DNA of 64,000 nt, taken from NCBI RefSeq assembly GCF_028389875.1, contig NC_084663.1, positions 95,655,190 to 95,719,189 of the forward strand, given 5' to 3'. The position numbers and the translations under genes were made by a program. Numbering within the stretch: position 1 is the first letter of the stretch; each line of letters starts with the position of its first letter. Of this stretch, positions 26,101-35,212 are shown one piece after another. This DNA is from Rhea pennata. Its lineage: Eukaryota; Chordata; Aves; Rheiformes; Rheidae. A model generated the notes under the pieces. The model saw only the letters and a program-made list of their open reading frames with translations, was not told the DNA's origin and ran no database searches.

Positions 26101-29100
26101 AACACAGAAAGACCATTCACAGCTCTGTAAGTAGTGCTTCAGACTGTAACTGAAGCATACTGTATCATAAGGAGATTTCCCTTCAATTCTATGGTTTGCA
26201 TTGCTAGTGCTCTCACTTTTCATTTACATCTCTTTTAAACAAAAATTTGGAGGATTTTTTATACATTTTTAGGCCCAAAATTCTGTAGAGCACATCAAAC
26301 AGTTTTTGATAACCAGTCATTCTCCCTAATAATAACTATACTTTTAATCACAATTTCCTCAAACTTTAAAGGATGTAAACATTATCATAGAATCATAGAA
26401 TCAGTAAGGTTGGAAGGGACCTCTGGAGATCATCTAGTCCAATATCCTCACTCAGCAGCGTCACCTACAGCATGTTAGACAGGGTTGCATCCAGAATATC
26501 TCCAGAGAAAGAGACTCCACAACCTCTCTGGGCAACCTGTGCCAGTGCTCCATCACTCTCACAGGGAAGAAGTTCCCCCTCACCTTCAGGCGGAACTTCC
26601 TGTGCTTCAGTTTCTGCCCATTGCCTCTTGTCCTGTCACATGGGACAACAGAAAAGTTTGGCCCCATCCACTTGACACCCTCCCTTCAGGTATTTATACA
26701 CATTGATAAGATCCTCCCTCACTCTTCTCTTCCCCATGCTAAACAGACCCAGCTCTTGCAGCTGTTCCTCATAAGAGAGATGCTCCAGCCCTCTGATCAT
26801 CTTTGTAGACCTATGCTGCACTCTCTCCAGTAGCTCCATGTCTCTCTTGTACTGGGGAGCCCACAACTGGACGCAGTACTCCAGATGAGGCCTCACCAGG
26901 GCTGAGTAGAGGGGCAGAATCACCTCCCTCCACCTGCTGGCAACACTCTTCCTAATGCACCCCAGGAGACCATTAGCCTTCTTGGACACAAGGGCGCATT
27001 GCTGGCTCAGAGTCAATTTGTAATCCACCAGCACTGCCAGGTCCTTCTCGGCAGAGATGCTCTCCAGAAGGTCAGCCCCCAGCCTGTACTGGTACATGGG
27101 GTTATTCCTCCCGAGGTACAGGACCCTGCACTTGCCCTTGTTGAATCTCAGAAGGGTTCCTCTCTGCCTAGCTCTCCAGCCTGTCCAGGTCTCTTGAAAG
27201 GCAGCTGGATCAGCCACTCCTCCCAGCTTGGTAGCATCAGCAAACTTGCTGAGGAGGCACTCTGTCCCTTCATCCAGGTCACTGATGAAAAAGTTGAACA
27301 GGATGGGACCCAGGACGGAGCCCTGGGGAACACCGCTAGCTACAGGCCTCCAACTAGACTCCACGCCACTCATGACGACCCTCTGAGCTCTGCCTTTCAG
27401 ACAGTTCTCAATCCACCTCACTGTCCACTCGTCTAACCCACACTTCCTGAGCTTCTCTGGGAGGATGTTATGGGAGACAGTGTTGAAAGCCTTGCTGAAG
27501 TCAAGGTACACAACATCCACTGCTCTCCCCTCATCTACCCAGTCAGTCATGCCATCAGAGGAGGCTATCAGATTGGTTAAGCAGGATTTCCCCTTGGTGA
27601 ATCCATGCTGGCTACTCCTGATCACCTCCTTTTCCTCCATATGTCTGGAGATGACATCCAGAATGAGCTGTTCCATCACCTTTCCAGGGATGGAGGTGAG
27701 GCTGACCGGCTTATAGTTTCCTGGGTCCCCCTTCTTGCCCTTTTCAAACACTGGAGTGACACTGGCTTTCTTCCAGTCCTCAGGCACCTCTCCAGTTCTG
27801 CAAGACCTTTCAAAGATGATGGAGAGTGGCCTGGCAACAACATCTGCCAGCTCCCTCAGTACCCGTGGGTGCATCCCATCTGGGCCCATGGATTTGCGGA
27901 TGTCTAGCCTGCCCAGAAGGTCTCTAATCCTATCCTCCTCAACCAAAGGAAAGTCTTCCCTTCTCTGGACTTTCTCCCTCACATCCAGGCTGCAAGACTC
28001 ATGAGATCTGCCCTCAGCAGTGAAGACTGAAGCAAAGAAGGCATTCAGTAATTCTGCCTTCTCTGTATCCCTTGTCACTGCCCCGTTCGGTAGTGGGCCC
28101 ACATTTTCCCTAGTCCTCCTCTTGCTGCTGATGTATTTGAAGAAGCCCTTCCGGTTGTCTTTAACACCCCTTGCCAGACTCAATTCCAACTGGGCCTTAG
28201 CCTTCCTCGCAGCATCTCTACATACTCTGACTGCATTACTATAATTCTCCCAGGTAGCTTGTCCCCTCTTCCACATTCTGTGTACTTTCTTCTTCTGTCT
28301 GAATTTGGCCAAGAGCTCCTTGCTCACATATGCAGGTCTCCTGCCCCTTTTGCTGCAATTTTACTCATGGGATGCACCGCTCTTGAGCTTGGAGGAAGTG
28401 ATGTTTGAATACTAGCCAGCTCTCCTGGACCCCCCTTCCTTCTAGGACCTTAACCCATGACACTCCACCAATTAGGTCTCTGAAGAGCCCAAAGTCTGCT
28501 CTCCTGAAGTCCAGGGTTGCAATCCTGCTTGTTGCCTCAGTTCTTTCCTGCAGGATCCTGAACTCCACCATCTCGTGGTCACTGCAGCCAAGGCTGCCCC
28601 CAACCTTCACATCTCTAACCAGTCCCTCTCTGTTGGTAAGGACAAGGTCCAGCAAGACACCCTTCCTTGAAGGCTCCTCCACCATTTGCCACAAGAAGTT
28701 ATCATCAATGCATTGCAGGAGCCTCCTGGACTGTTTGAGCCTTGCTGTGTAGTCCCTCCAGCGGATGTCAGGGTGGTTGAAGTCCCCCATGAGAACCAGG
28801 GCTTGTGCTCATGAGGCTACTTCCAGCTGTCTGTAGAAGGCCTCATCAACGTTCTCTTCCTGGTCAGGTGGCCTGTAGTAGACACCCACAACAGCGTCCC
28901 CCATGCTGGCCTGCCCTTTGATCTTTACCCATAAGCTCTCAACTGCCTCTTCCTCCTCCCCACCTAGGCAGGGGTCGATGCATTTCAGCTGCTCTCTCAC
29001 ATAAAGAGCAACTCCACCACGTTGCCTTCCTGGCCTGTCTCTCCTAAAAAGCACATATCCATCCATGGCAGCATTCCAGTCATGTGAGCTATCCCACCAT

Positions 29101-32100
29101 GTCTCCATGACTGCAACAAGATCATGGCCCTGCGATCGCACACAGATCTCCAGCTCCTTCTGTCCCCCATGCTGCGTGCATTGGTATACATGCATTTTAA
29201 AGAGGTGGTCATGCCTGCAGGTTTCCCAGGAAGGGTGTACAGGGGCTGCCCATAGCCATGTCCCAAATGCACATCCCCAGCTGCATGCACCCGTTGGAGG
29301 CCCCCCAACCCAACTTGTGTTTTGTTGTCTACCCTGTCTGTATGACACACCCCCTCTTCCCTCCTACCTAGTTTAAAGCCCTCTTTACTAGGCTGGCCAA
29401 CCTGTTTGCAAACGCAAACGTGCCCTGCTTGGTGAGGTGAATCCCATCTCTCCCCATCAGTTGTTGGTCTTCAAACAACGTTCCATGGTCATAGAATCCA
29501 AAACCCTTTTGCCAACACCAACGGCGTAGCCAGTTGTTGATTTGGGAAATCTTCCTATTCCTCCTCCCATGCCTCCCCCTAATTGGCAGGACCGATGGGA
29601 AGATCACCTGGGCTCCCACACTCTTGACCACCGTGCCCAAGGCCTTGAAGTCTTCCCTGATCGTCTCTAGTTTTCTCTCTGTATCGTTAGCACCCACGTG
29701 AAAGAGCAGCAGAGGGTAGTAGTCTGATGAGCAGACAAGCCTTGGCAACCATTCAGACACATCTCGTATCCTCGCCCCCAGCAGGCAGTAAACCTCTCTA
29801 GAGGACGGGTCAGGTCGCCAGATAGGCACCTCTGTCCCCCTCAGCATGGAATCACCCACTACAACCACTTGTCGCCTCTTCCGAGTGGTGACGCAAGGCA
29901 CAGGCTCAGGCAGCCCAGTTGCTTCCTTTGAGGCCAGGTCCGGGTTCTCCTCATCCTGGAGTGCACTAAACCTGTTCTTCAACTGTAACTCCAGGTCTAC
30001 AGGAGGATTAGGGGCTTTTCTTCTTTTTGTTTGAGAATCAACTAGCTTCCAGCCTTCTTCGACCATGCTGTGCTGTGTTACTTCACTCTTCACAGAGTCC
30101 TCCAGCAACTCCCCTGCTGTAGGGGATTGGGACTCCGGGAGCAGCACTGTCTCTGAGGACGCCCTGTCTATCTCCTGCTCACTTTCTTGCATGTTTCGCA
30201 ATCTACTTATCCACAGGCAGCTACTTACAAGTACCTCAACCAGTATTTAAGGATTGAAATAAACATTTTCTTAATGAAGAAGGTCTGAGATTTTTTTGAG
30301 AAGTAGCCTATAAATCTGTTTTCTCAGTTAGAATGTATTCTTGCAATCTGCACATTAATGGCCAGATACCAGCTCCTTACTTTAGAATTCAACCTGCTGC
30401 CCAACTGGTGGATTATGTTATGAGCTTCCTGAAAACAGGTAACCAATTCCCTAAAATTGTAATATGCATTTCATGTGACAGTAGTTCAGATATCCTCCAA
30501 TAACACCAACAGCAGCTAAGGTCAGACTCAAAATAAAGAAGACAGAAGGGAATAAAAGACAAAAGATATACTTATCAGCAAAATTTCTACCTCACCTTAT
30601 AATATCTTCCCAGTGCTCACATCATTAAGAAAGTGTTGATTTGCAATGCCTACAGTTAACTTATGGAAAAAGCACAGAGTCACAGAACCGGTAAGGTTCG
30701 AAGGGACCTCTAGAGATCTCTGGAGGTCATCTAGTCCACCCCACCCCTGCTCAGCAGTGTCACCTAAAGCATGTTAGACAGGGTTGCATCCAAGTGGGCT
30801 TTGAATATCTCCACAGAAGGAGACTCCACAACCTCCCAGGGCAACCTGTGCCAGTGCTCCATCACTCTCACAGGGAAGAAGTTCCCCCTCACCTTCAGGC
30901 GGAACTTCCTGTGCTTCAGTTTCTGCCCATTGCCTCTTGTCCTGTCACATGGCACTACTGGAAAGTTTGTCCCCATTCCCTTGACATTCTCCTTTCAGAT
31001 AACTTACACACATTGATAAGATCCCCCCTCAGTCTTCTCTTCTCCAGGCTAAACAGGCCCAGCTCTTGCAGCTGTTCCTCATAGGGCAGATGCTCTAGTC
31101 CCCCAGCCATCTTTGTAGCCCTATGCTGCACTCTCTCCAGTAGCTCCACGTCCCTCTTGTCCTGGGGAGCCCACAACTGGACACAGTACTCCAGATGAGG
31201 CCTTCCCAGGGCTGAGTAGAGGGGCAGAATCACCTCCCTCCACCTGCTGGCAACACTCTTCCTAATGCACCCCAGGAGACCATTAGCCTTCTTGGCCACA
31301 AGGGCGCATTGCAGGCTGGCTCATGGTCAATCTGTCATCCACCAGCACTGCCAGGTCCTTCTCGGCAGAGATGCTCTCCAGAAGGTCAGCCCCCAGCCTG
31401 TACTGGTACATGGGGTTATTCCTCCCGAGGTACAGGACCCTGCACTTGCCCTTGTTGAACCTCAGCAGGTTTCTCTCCGCCCAGCCTGTCCAGGTCTCTC
31501 TGAATGGCACCACAGTCCTCAGGTGTATCAGCCACTTCCTGCAGCTTGGTATCATCAGTAAGGTCACTGATGAGTAAGTTGAACAGGATGGGACCCAGGA
31601 CTGAGCCCTGGGGAACACCGCTAGCTACAGGCCTCCAACTAGACTCCACGCCACTCATGACGACCCTCTGAGCTCTGCCTTTCAGCCAGTTCTCAATCCA
31701 CCTCACTGTCCACTCGTCTAACCCACGCTTCCTGAGCTTCTCTAGGAGGATGTTATGGGAGACAGTGTTGAAAGCCTTGCTGAAGTCAAGGTACACAGAG
31801 TCAAGAGATGACCAGTTGAGGACCCTATTTATGGCAAGTGCAATGTATGCAGTTTCGCTTTTCACTAATGGAAAGTAACTAAATCAACATACACATATGC
31901 AAATATACTTAGCAGATTTCTTACCTAAACTAGTAACATATTCCTACAGGTTCCCACCTGGTCAGAGGGAATGTGTAAATAAGGTTCCGGTAACAGCTTA
32001 TTTCTGAAATATCAGACGGTTCAGACCTTACCCAATCAAACCAGCTGCTGTGCCTACAATCTTTGTTTCCATCAGTGCTTCCATGGCTAGAAACTACTAC

Positions 32101-33990
32101 TACGGGTATTTTAGGAAGAATAAGCATTAGCATAAAGAGTCTTTGAACGTATCTTTGTAAATAGCCAACAATTATGCAGCTGTTCTACTGAAGAAAAAGC
32201 TACAGTTACAAGATTTTAAAAATGAACTATGACAAAAGCTTGAAGACCTTATTATAGAACTATATACTAACTACACGTGAAATTTACCTGTGCATTATTC
32301 TTAATATTTCAGATTCTAGCTTATAGTTTAATGTACCCTTTACTATGAGCTACCTGTATGAAATCAAATGTTAAGTCTATCCTGTATTAATATATTCAGC
32401 AGACATTACTATTGGAACTAGCCTGCTACTAGAATAAACTGATTCTCAGGAAAGAAGGCACCAATGAAGTTTAATTTGTACCACTGGAGAATAAATTTAG
32501 TTACACAAATATACTAGAACACCCTAGGATAGCCATACTCTTACAGAAATGTTGCTATAAATTTAAAAAAAAACTTACACTGATGTGTCCTGAAGATGCT
32601 GAAGTTCTTCCTTCCATGATTTCCACTACCAAAAAAAAAAAAAAAAAAAAGAGGATATAAAATAATCTTAGCAATGTGTGTTTTTTGTCTAAATTGAATT
32701 AGGACCACAGTATTAGGCACTAATCAAGAACAAGAAGATCCTTTCTGAGTACGTTAACACAAAGAAAGCTCACTGACAGCCATAGTACAAGAGAAACATG
32801 TATGGGCAGGGCTCTGGACTGTTAGTTTGGACAGAACTGTTAAAAAAAAGAAATAATTTTCACTAAAATGTGTCTTAGTGAAGGCACTTATTGCTTAATT
32901 TGACCTTCTGGCAAGCAGGCAACTAAGTTACTCAGGCTCTGATACAAAAAAGGGGGGGGGGAAGCACCAAACAGAAAAAAAAAAATCACGAGTTCCTGTT
33001 AACAGATAAATTTCTTTCTCACCGGAAGAACACAGCCTCAGAGCTTTCTGCATTCACAGGGGCTTATTCTTTTTACAAAAACTCTGTCTGCCTCCTTTGT
33101 AAGACCTTCAAAATTTACACCTAACACGAAGTCTCAAAAGACGGCACTGATCATAACCCATTTTAACTGTGAGTAGTTTCGTTGTACTTTTTTGCCTTTT
33201 TTTTTTCCCTCCTCTCCAGCTCACAGCCTCAGTTTCCCGTTGCGGGCGGAGAGGAACAACATCCACGGACCACTGCGGAAAGGCCAACCTATTACTGACA
33301 GACGCGCCGGCAGAGCGGGAGAGCTGACGAGCGGCGGCCCCCCGACAGCTGTCCCGGCAGAGCGCCGGCCTCGCCGGCCCGCCTCCCCCCGGCTAGGGGA
33401 GGACAGGGGGGGATCCTCGCTCACAAAACACCTCGAGGCTCAACGGGCATTTCTACGCTCTTCCCTCGGCCTCCTCTCAAGGGACACCCGCTTCCCCGTC
33501 CGGCCGTGTCCACCGCCCGCCCCAGCTTTGCTCAGTTGCGATATCCCCAGTCGCACGGAGAGCGCCGCGCAGCCCAGCCACACAGGACCCCGCCAGGGCA
33601 CCATGGCGCTCCGTCTCTATTTCACTTTTATTCCTCTTCCCCGCCCCCCAACACAGTCCAGCCCCTCCTGACAGTTAAGAGGCGCAGCGCCGCTCCGGGA
33701 GCCCCCCTGGGGCGCAGGCGGAAAGCAGCGATCCGGAGCTGCCGCCGAGAGCGCACAGGACGGAGGGCTCCCGACGTGGTAAGGCAGAGCGGCAGCGGGC
33801 GAGCCGCCCTCCCGGCGGGGGACACCGAGGCAGCCGCGGGAAGGAGGCTGCCTTAGGCAAAGCCGCAGCCCCACCGGCTGCTAACCCCTCCCTCATCCCG
33901 GGGGAAGGCGGCTGCAGGCGTCCACTGCCCGGGCCCAGTCCCGGGGGGAGCGGGCAGTGGCCCGTCCGCCACCAGCCCGCAGCACTCACC
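1604..33990 (-). CDS. SENP7: SENP7 gene, 5' part (13 coding exons plus probable first exon)
   Basis: SENP7 is a nuclear SUMO protease that trims poly-SUMO2/3 chains. Exon bounds read on the minus strand, in transcript order: 33990 (donor of probable first exon), 32625-32579, 24986-24879, 22483-22389, 14913-14716, 13026-12829, 8651-8533, 7704-7547, 6598-6244, 5644-5487, 4529-4383, 4031-3998, 3173-3000, 1866-1604. Every junction is GT-AG, and the phases join without a stop into about 682 codons counted from the ATG in the 32.6-kb exon. I recall human SENP7 as about 1050 residues with the C48 cysteine protease domain in the last third. The present part covers the regulatory N-terminal two thirds, so the catalytic domain lies left of base 1. 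Family identity rests on aligned stretches such as [14 protein letters not shown] and ESSF. A human segment rich in KRRK between the second repeat exon and the 8.6-kb exon was not found; phases allow direct joining without it. Confidence 0.93.
3000..3173 (-). CDS. SENP7: SENP7 exon
   Basis: A 174-bp exon reads [18 protein letters not shown] and [17 protein letters not shown], matching human SLNEISLLVDTTHLKRF and FFWVSSDYLQEIQTQLE. The donor is CAT|GTGAGT. Confidence 0.94.
3998..4031 (-). CDS. SENP7: SENP7 small 34-bp exon
   Basis: A very short exon reads [11 protein letters not shown], matching human ITKKYIKIPFQ. It is flanked by TTTCAG and GTAAGAT. It carries the frame from the 4.4-kb exon to the 3.1-kb exon without a stop. 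Confidence 0.9.
4383..4529 (-). CDS. SENP7: SENP7 exon
   Basis: A 147-bp exon begins [11 protein letters not shown] and ends [19 protein letters not shown] at a GTAAGT donor. It aligns with human LITCESVQM and IFTSVYIGKIKG. This starts the conserved fold just before the protease domain. Confidence 0.92.
5487..5644 (-). CDS. SENP7: SENP7 exon with SUMO-interaction motif
   Basis: A 158-bp exon begins (I)[15 protein letters not shown], a hydrophobic patch followed directly by acidic residues. This is the standard SUMO-interaction motif layout, matching human EPIVVSSDEEG. It ends TEQ at a GTAGTC donor. Confidence 0.9.
6244..6598 (-). CDS. SENP7: SENP7 largest exon in the window
   Basis: A 355-bp exon is open in one frame from [15 protein letters not shown] to RPLVSVEP. 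The sequence is low in conservation and probably disordered, as in mammalian SENP7. The last base joins the next exon to make EPIVLSS, the start of a SUMO-interaction motif. Confidence 0.87.
7547..7704 (-). CDS. SENP7: SENP7 exon with KKRKRR basic patch
   Basis: A 158-bp exon lies between ACATAG and GTAAGT. It encodes [13 protein letters not shown] and later [13 protein letters not shown]. The KKRKRR cluster corresponds to RKTKRRLR of the human protein and is a plausible nuclear localisation signal. Confidence 0.85.
8533..8651 (-). CDS. SENP7: SENP7 exon
   Basis: A 119-bp exon begins with one base completing an Arg codon and reads [14 protein letters not shown], followed by ESESNNLVF. It aligns with the human CDHLEQESRNKDVKYSDSK region. 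It is bounded by TTTACAG and a weaker GTTTGT donor. Confidence 0.85.
8652..12828 (-). other. SENP7 intron, 4.2 kb
   Basis: Contains an A tract near 8705-8725, a TG/CA-rich microsatellite near 10909-10957 and a 36-T run at 11078-11113. The mammalian segment between the second repeat exon and the next exon could have lain here, but no matching exon was seen. Confidence 0.65.
11078..11113. repeat. 36-bp T homopolymer
   Basis: Intronic T run, preceded about 120 bp earlier by a TG/CA-rich stretch. Confidence 0.95.
12829..13026 (-). CDS. SENP7: SENP7 repeat exon 2, HP1-docking (PxVxL)
   Basis: Second 198-bp, phase 2-2 exon, beginning [18 protein letters not shown] and ending FLSKR. By eye it shares about 45 of 66 residues with the preceding repeat exon. 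A block of eight or so residues after GRKY differs completely between copies. The PKVIL motif is preserved, so both docking sites should be functional. Confidence 0.92.
13027..14715 (-). other. SENP7 intron between the repeat exons
   Basis: 1.7 kb without recognisable repeats. A perfect 12-bp inverted repeat lies at 13335-13372. Confidence 0.65.
13335..13372. repeat. Inverted repeat, 12-bp arms, 14-bp loop
   Basis: ACTATTTAGCAA pairs perfectly with TTGCTAAATAGT. Confidence 0.85.
14716..14913 (-). CDS. SENP7: SENP7 repeat exon 1, HP1-docking (PxVxL)
   Basis: This 198-bp exon is symmetrical (phase 2-2) and encodes 66 residues starting [23 protein letters not shown] fits PxVxL, the HP1 chromoshadow-binding motif; paired motifs of this kind are known in SENP7 and hold HP1 at pericentric heterochromatin. 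It is a paralogue of the next exon, identical in length and in splice phase. The repeat body includes SDADKLQS and PSSSVA, shared by both copies. Confidence 0.92.
16358..16381. repeat. Perfect palindrome, 11-bp arms, 2-bp loop
   Basis: TTAAATGTAGT, AA, then its reverse complement. Flanked by two copies of AATAAACTTA. Confidence 0.85.
17229..17258. repeat. 30-bp T homopolymer
   Basis: Intronic T run with no recognisable retrocopy next to it. Confidence 0.95.
20280..21046 (+). mobile_element. CR1 LINE fragment, 5'-truncated, plus orientation
   Basis: The sequence follows the 3' part of CR1 ORF2 and the 3' UTR in forward order: an [13 protein letters not shown]-type segment, then CR1 ORF2 C-terminal text, ending with the typical GATGATCTTTAAAGGTC and ATTCTGTGA tail near 21040. 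It has many frame breaks and is more diverged than the two minus-strand copies, so it looks older. It lies antisense to SENP7. Confidence 0.9.
22389..22483 (-). CDS. SENP7: SENP7 exon with basic patch
   Basis: A 95-bp exon (phase 0 in, phase 2 out) reads [18 protein letters not shown], aligning with human [19 protein letters not shown] is a likely nuclear localisation patch. The exon ends GG and joins the G that opens the first HP1-docking repeat exon. Confidence 0.85.
22850..22900. repeat. Palindromic TATATAGT-rich stretch
   Basis: Repeated TATATACTATA / TATAGTATA units able to fold back; a simple-sequence hairpin. Confidence 0.7.
23135..23163. repeat. 29-bp T homopolymer
   Basis: Intronic T run preceded by a C/T-rich stretch. 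Confidence 0.95.
24879..24986 (-). CDS. SENP7: SENP7 exon
   Basis: A 108-bp phase 0-0 exon lies between TTTCAG and GTAAAG. It contains [16 protein letters not shown], close to the human PEDVHVQSPLSKFRSS. The basic run MPKKKP near its start could help nuclear import. Confidence 0.87.
26636..28327 (-). pseudogene. CR1 ORF2, reverse transcriptase part (inactive)
   Basis: 563 open codons cover the RT domain: [16 protein letters not shown] (palm), [14 protein letters not shown] and a box that reads [11 protein letters not shown]1 consensus has FADD at that place; loss of the second catalytic aspartate should abolish polymerisation. A stretch just after the box also appears shortened. The C-terminal [12 protein letters not shown] and [10 protein letters not shown] region continues in another frame at 26461-26667. 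Confidence 0.9.
28365..29348 (-). pseudogene. CR1 ORF2, endonuclease part (broken)
   Basis: Recognisable AP-type endonuclease motifs: [29 protein letters not shown] and CSDHEMVEF. An in-frame TGA near 28809-28811 interrupts it where related copies read through, probably a CGA to TGA change. Another break lies near 28340-28380 before the reverse transcriptase. Confidence 0.88.
29368..30192 (-). CDS. CR1 ORF1 with SGNH esterase domain, uninterrupted
   Basis: About 274 codons without a stop. An N-terminal acidic and polar part is followed by an SGNH/GDSL-type esterase domain: VVGDSMLRG (Ser block), HVGANDT (Gly/Asn block) and DGIHLTKQG (Asp-His block) are all present. Esterase-bearing ORF1 proteins are known from CR1/L2-clade LINEs. 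An upstream in-frame TTG precedes the ATG at 30192. The intact frame suggests a relatively young copy. Confidence 0.9.
   Translation of the reverse strand: MQESEQEIDRASSETVLLPESQSPTAGELLEDSVKSEVTQHSMVEEGWKLVDSQTKRRKAPNPPVDLELQLKNRFSALQDEENPDLASKEATGLPEPVPCVTTRKRRQVVVVGDSMLRGTEVPIWRPDPSSREVYCLLGARIRDVSEWLPRLVCSSDYYPLLLFHVGANDTERKLETIREDFKALGTVVKSVGAQVIFPSVLPIRGRHGRRNRKISQINNWLRRWCWQKGFGFYDHGTLFEDQQLMGRDGIHLTKQGTFAFANRLASLVKRALN
30674..31797 (-). mobile_element. CR1 LINE, 5'-truncated
   Basis: Minus-strand copy of the ORF2 3' half plus 3' UTR. It shares long near-identical blocks with the copy at 26.4-30.2 kb, for example the region around [14 protein letters not shown], so both come from the same subfamily. 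An internal deletion removes part of the RT region around the FADD box. It sits about 0.4 kb from the near-full-length copy, with unrelated sequence between. Confidence 0.92.
32579..32625 (-). CDS. SENP7: SENP7 exon with probable start codon
   Basis: A 47-bp exon follows an acceptor after a long T tract (minus strand). It reads [16 protein letters not shown] and matches the human SEIITEGKRKKSSS region. The ATG within it is the first available in frame and gives 13 codons before a GTAAGT donor in phase 0. Confidence 0.75.
32626..33200 (-). other. SENP7 first intron, A-rich part
   Basis: Starts with an A run (plus strand) that forms the polypyrimidine tract of the 32.6-kb exon. Contains a short G run near 32952-32961. 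No gene seen. Confidence 0.6.
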
Positions 33991-34400
33991 ACCACTGCGC
34001 CTGTCGCCGTTGTTTACCCGGGCCCCAGCGCCGCCTGCGCAGCTCCCCCGGCTACTTCCGGGCTGGGCACCGCCTACCGGCTCGCCCTGCCCCGCCCCGC
34101 CCCGCGGCGTAACGGCCCTAACGGCCGGGCGCCGCGCGCTCCGAACGCTCGCGCTGCCCCAACCGTCTCCCGGCGGCTGCTCGCGGCCCCCTCGGGCGCG
34201 CCCGGCGGGCGGTGCCGCCACAGCTGCCGCCTCCCCGTGGGGTTTCTTTGGTCTCCCCGCCCCGGTTTTAGTTCGGTATTGGGAAGCCGCTACAGGAGAA
34301 AATGTAAATGGAGCGGGGCAAGTCATAGCACAGGTGCTGAGGCCTTGTGCTGTCGCCCAAGCTGCCCCGAGTCTTAATAATGAGTAGTAACAAAATCGGT
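33200..34400. promoter_or_regulatory. CpG island, SENP7 promoter (possibly shared with ARB2B)
   Basis: About 1.2 kb of GC- and CpG-rich sequence abruptly replaces AT-rich intron. It contains the probable first SENP7 exon on the minus strand. The next gene on the plus strand begins 0.8 kb to the right, so a bidirectional promoter is possible. Several long open frames here reflect GC content only. Confidence 0.8.
33990..34060 (-). CDS. SENP7: SENP7 probable first exon (5' boundary unknown)
   Basis: A good donor (GTG|GTGAGT, exon ends at 33990) lies in the CpG island. Joined to the next exon, the open frame reads GDRRSG then VEIMEG, resembling the human N-terminus (GRRPSSSEIITEG). The equivalent of the human start ATG is absent here. 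Translation therefore probably starts at the ATG in the 32.6-kb exon, or another first exon is used. The 5' end shown is a guess. Confidence 0.45.
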
Positions 34401-35212
34401 CAGTTTGTGAATTTTGTAAATCATAGTCGAAGCAGAGGCTAAAAAACGTCAAGGGAACACAGGAAAGAAAAGGAAGACTCATGGAAGGAACCAAGAGAAC
34501 TACTTCAAAGAATGAATATATAACCCAACAAAACGATGTTTGAAGTGTATCTTGCCAATTATGTTTTGCTAATTCAGCTTAAGGCCCTGATCTAAATCAG
34601 CATGCAGCAGCACAACACCCTCAGCTGTCACAGCAGTAACTGGTAATTTGGAACTATCTGAAGTGTCTTAGATGGCCTCCTATGACAGCAACCAATACAT
34701 TTTATAGATAAACCCCCAGACAAAATACATAATCAAGCCTAAATAACTCAGGTTTATTTTCTTCTACAATCTCCGAGGCAAGGATTTTTGCATCTATGAT
34801 AATGACAAATTTTGCAGGAGAGTATACAGTTAGTTGGGCCTTGCTGGAACAGAGGAAATACTCTTACAAGGCAAATCTCATAAAGAATAATACTTACATT
34901 GCAATAGTGCTTCAAACAGTGTCTGGTTTATTCTGTGATTCATTCTGTTACGTCCATGTGGCAAGCACTGAGAGGGATAAAGTAATAATTGGAAGGATCT
35001 GTATTAATGTATTGCTATTGTAATTTAGCAATCAGAATGTGTGACAGCCTTTACAAACAGCTGGTTTACTACAGACCACCAAAAAATAGTTTGTGTCTAT
35101 GACTACTTTGTCACCTTTTTAAAATCTGTCTTCTAATATATTTTCTTTATGCAGTTGTACAAAGGACTAGCACTGTATTGACATAAATCCTCTTAATTTG
35201 TAGTGGTTACAA

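Larger units (their letters stand above)
26386..30245 (-). mobile_element. CR1 LINE, near full length
   Basis: Read on the minus strand, it holds ORF1, then ORF2 endonuclease, reverse transcriptase and C-terminal region. It ends in the CR1-type octamer tail: the plus strand begins with two copies of ATCATAGA at about 26387-26400. CR1 copies are usually 5'-truncated to a few hundred bases, so about 3.9 kb with both ORFs is uncommon. ORF2 is broken by an internal stop and at least one frame change, so the copy cannot move by itself. It lies in SENP7 sense orientation. The 5' limit is approximate. Confidence 0.93.
24987..32578 (-). other. SENP7 intron, 7.6 kb, CR1-rich
   Basis: Two minus-strand CR1 copies take up most of it (about 26.39-30.24 kb and 30.67-31.80 kb). 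The remainder is AT-rich with no visible gene. Confidence 0.75.

Noticed and set aside
26999-28752. Plus-strand open frames of 60-145 codons
   Set aside because: Antisense shadows of the CR1 ORF2 on the minus strand.
33192-34494. Several long open frames on both strands
   Set aside because: They lie in a CpG island; high GC removes stop codons. No family resemblance, apart from the short SENP7 exon-1 segment.
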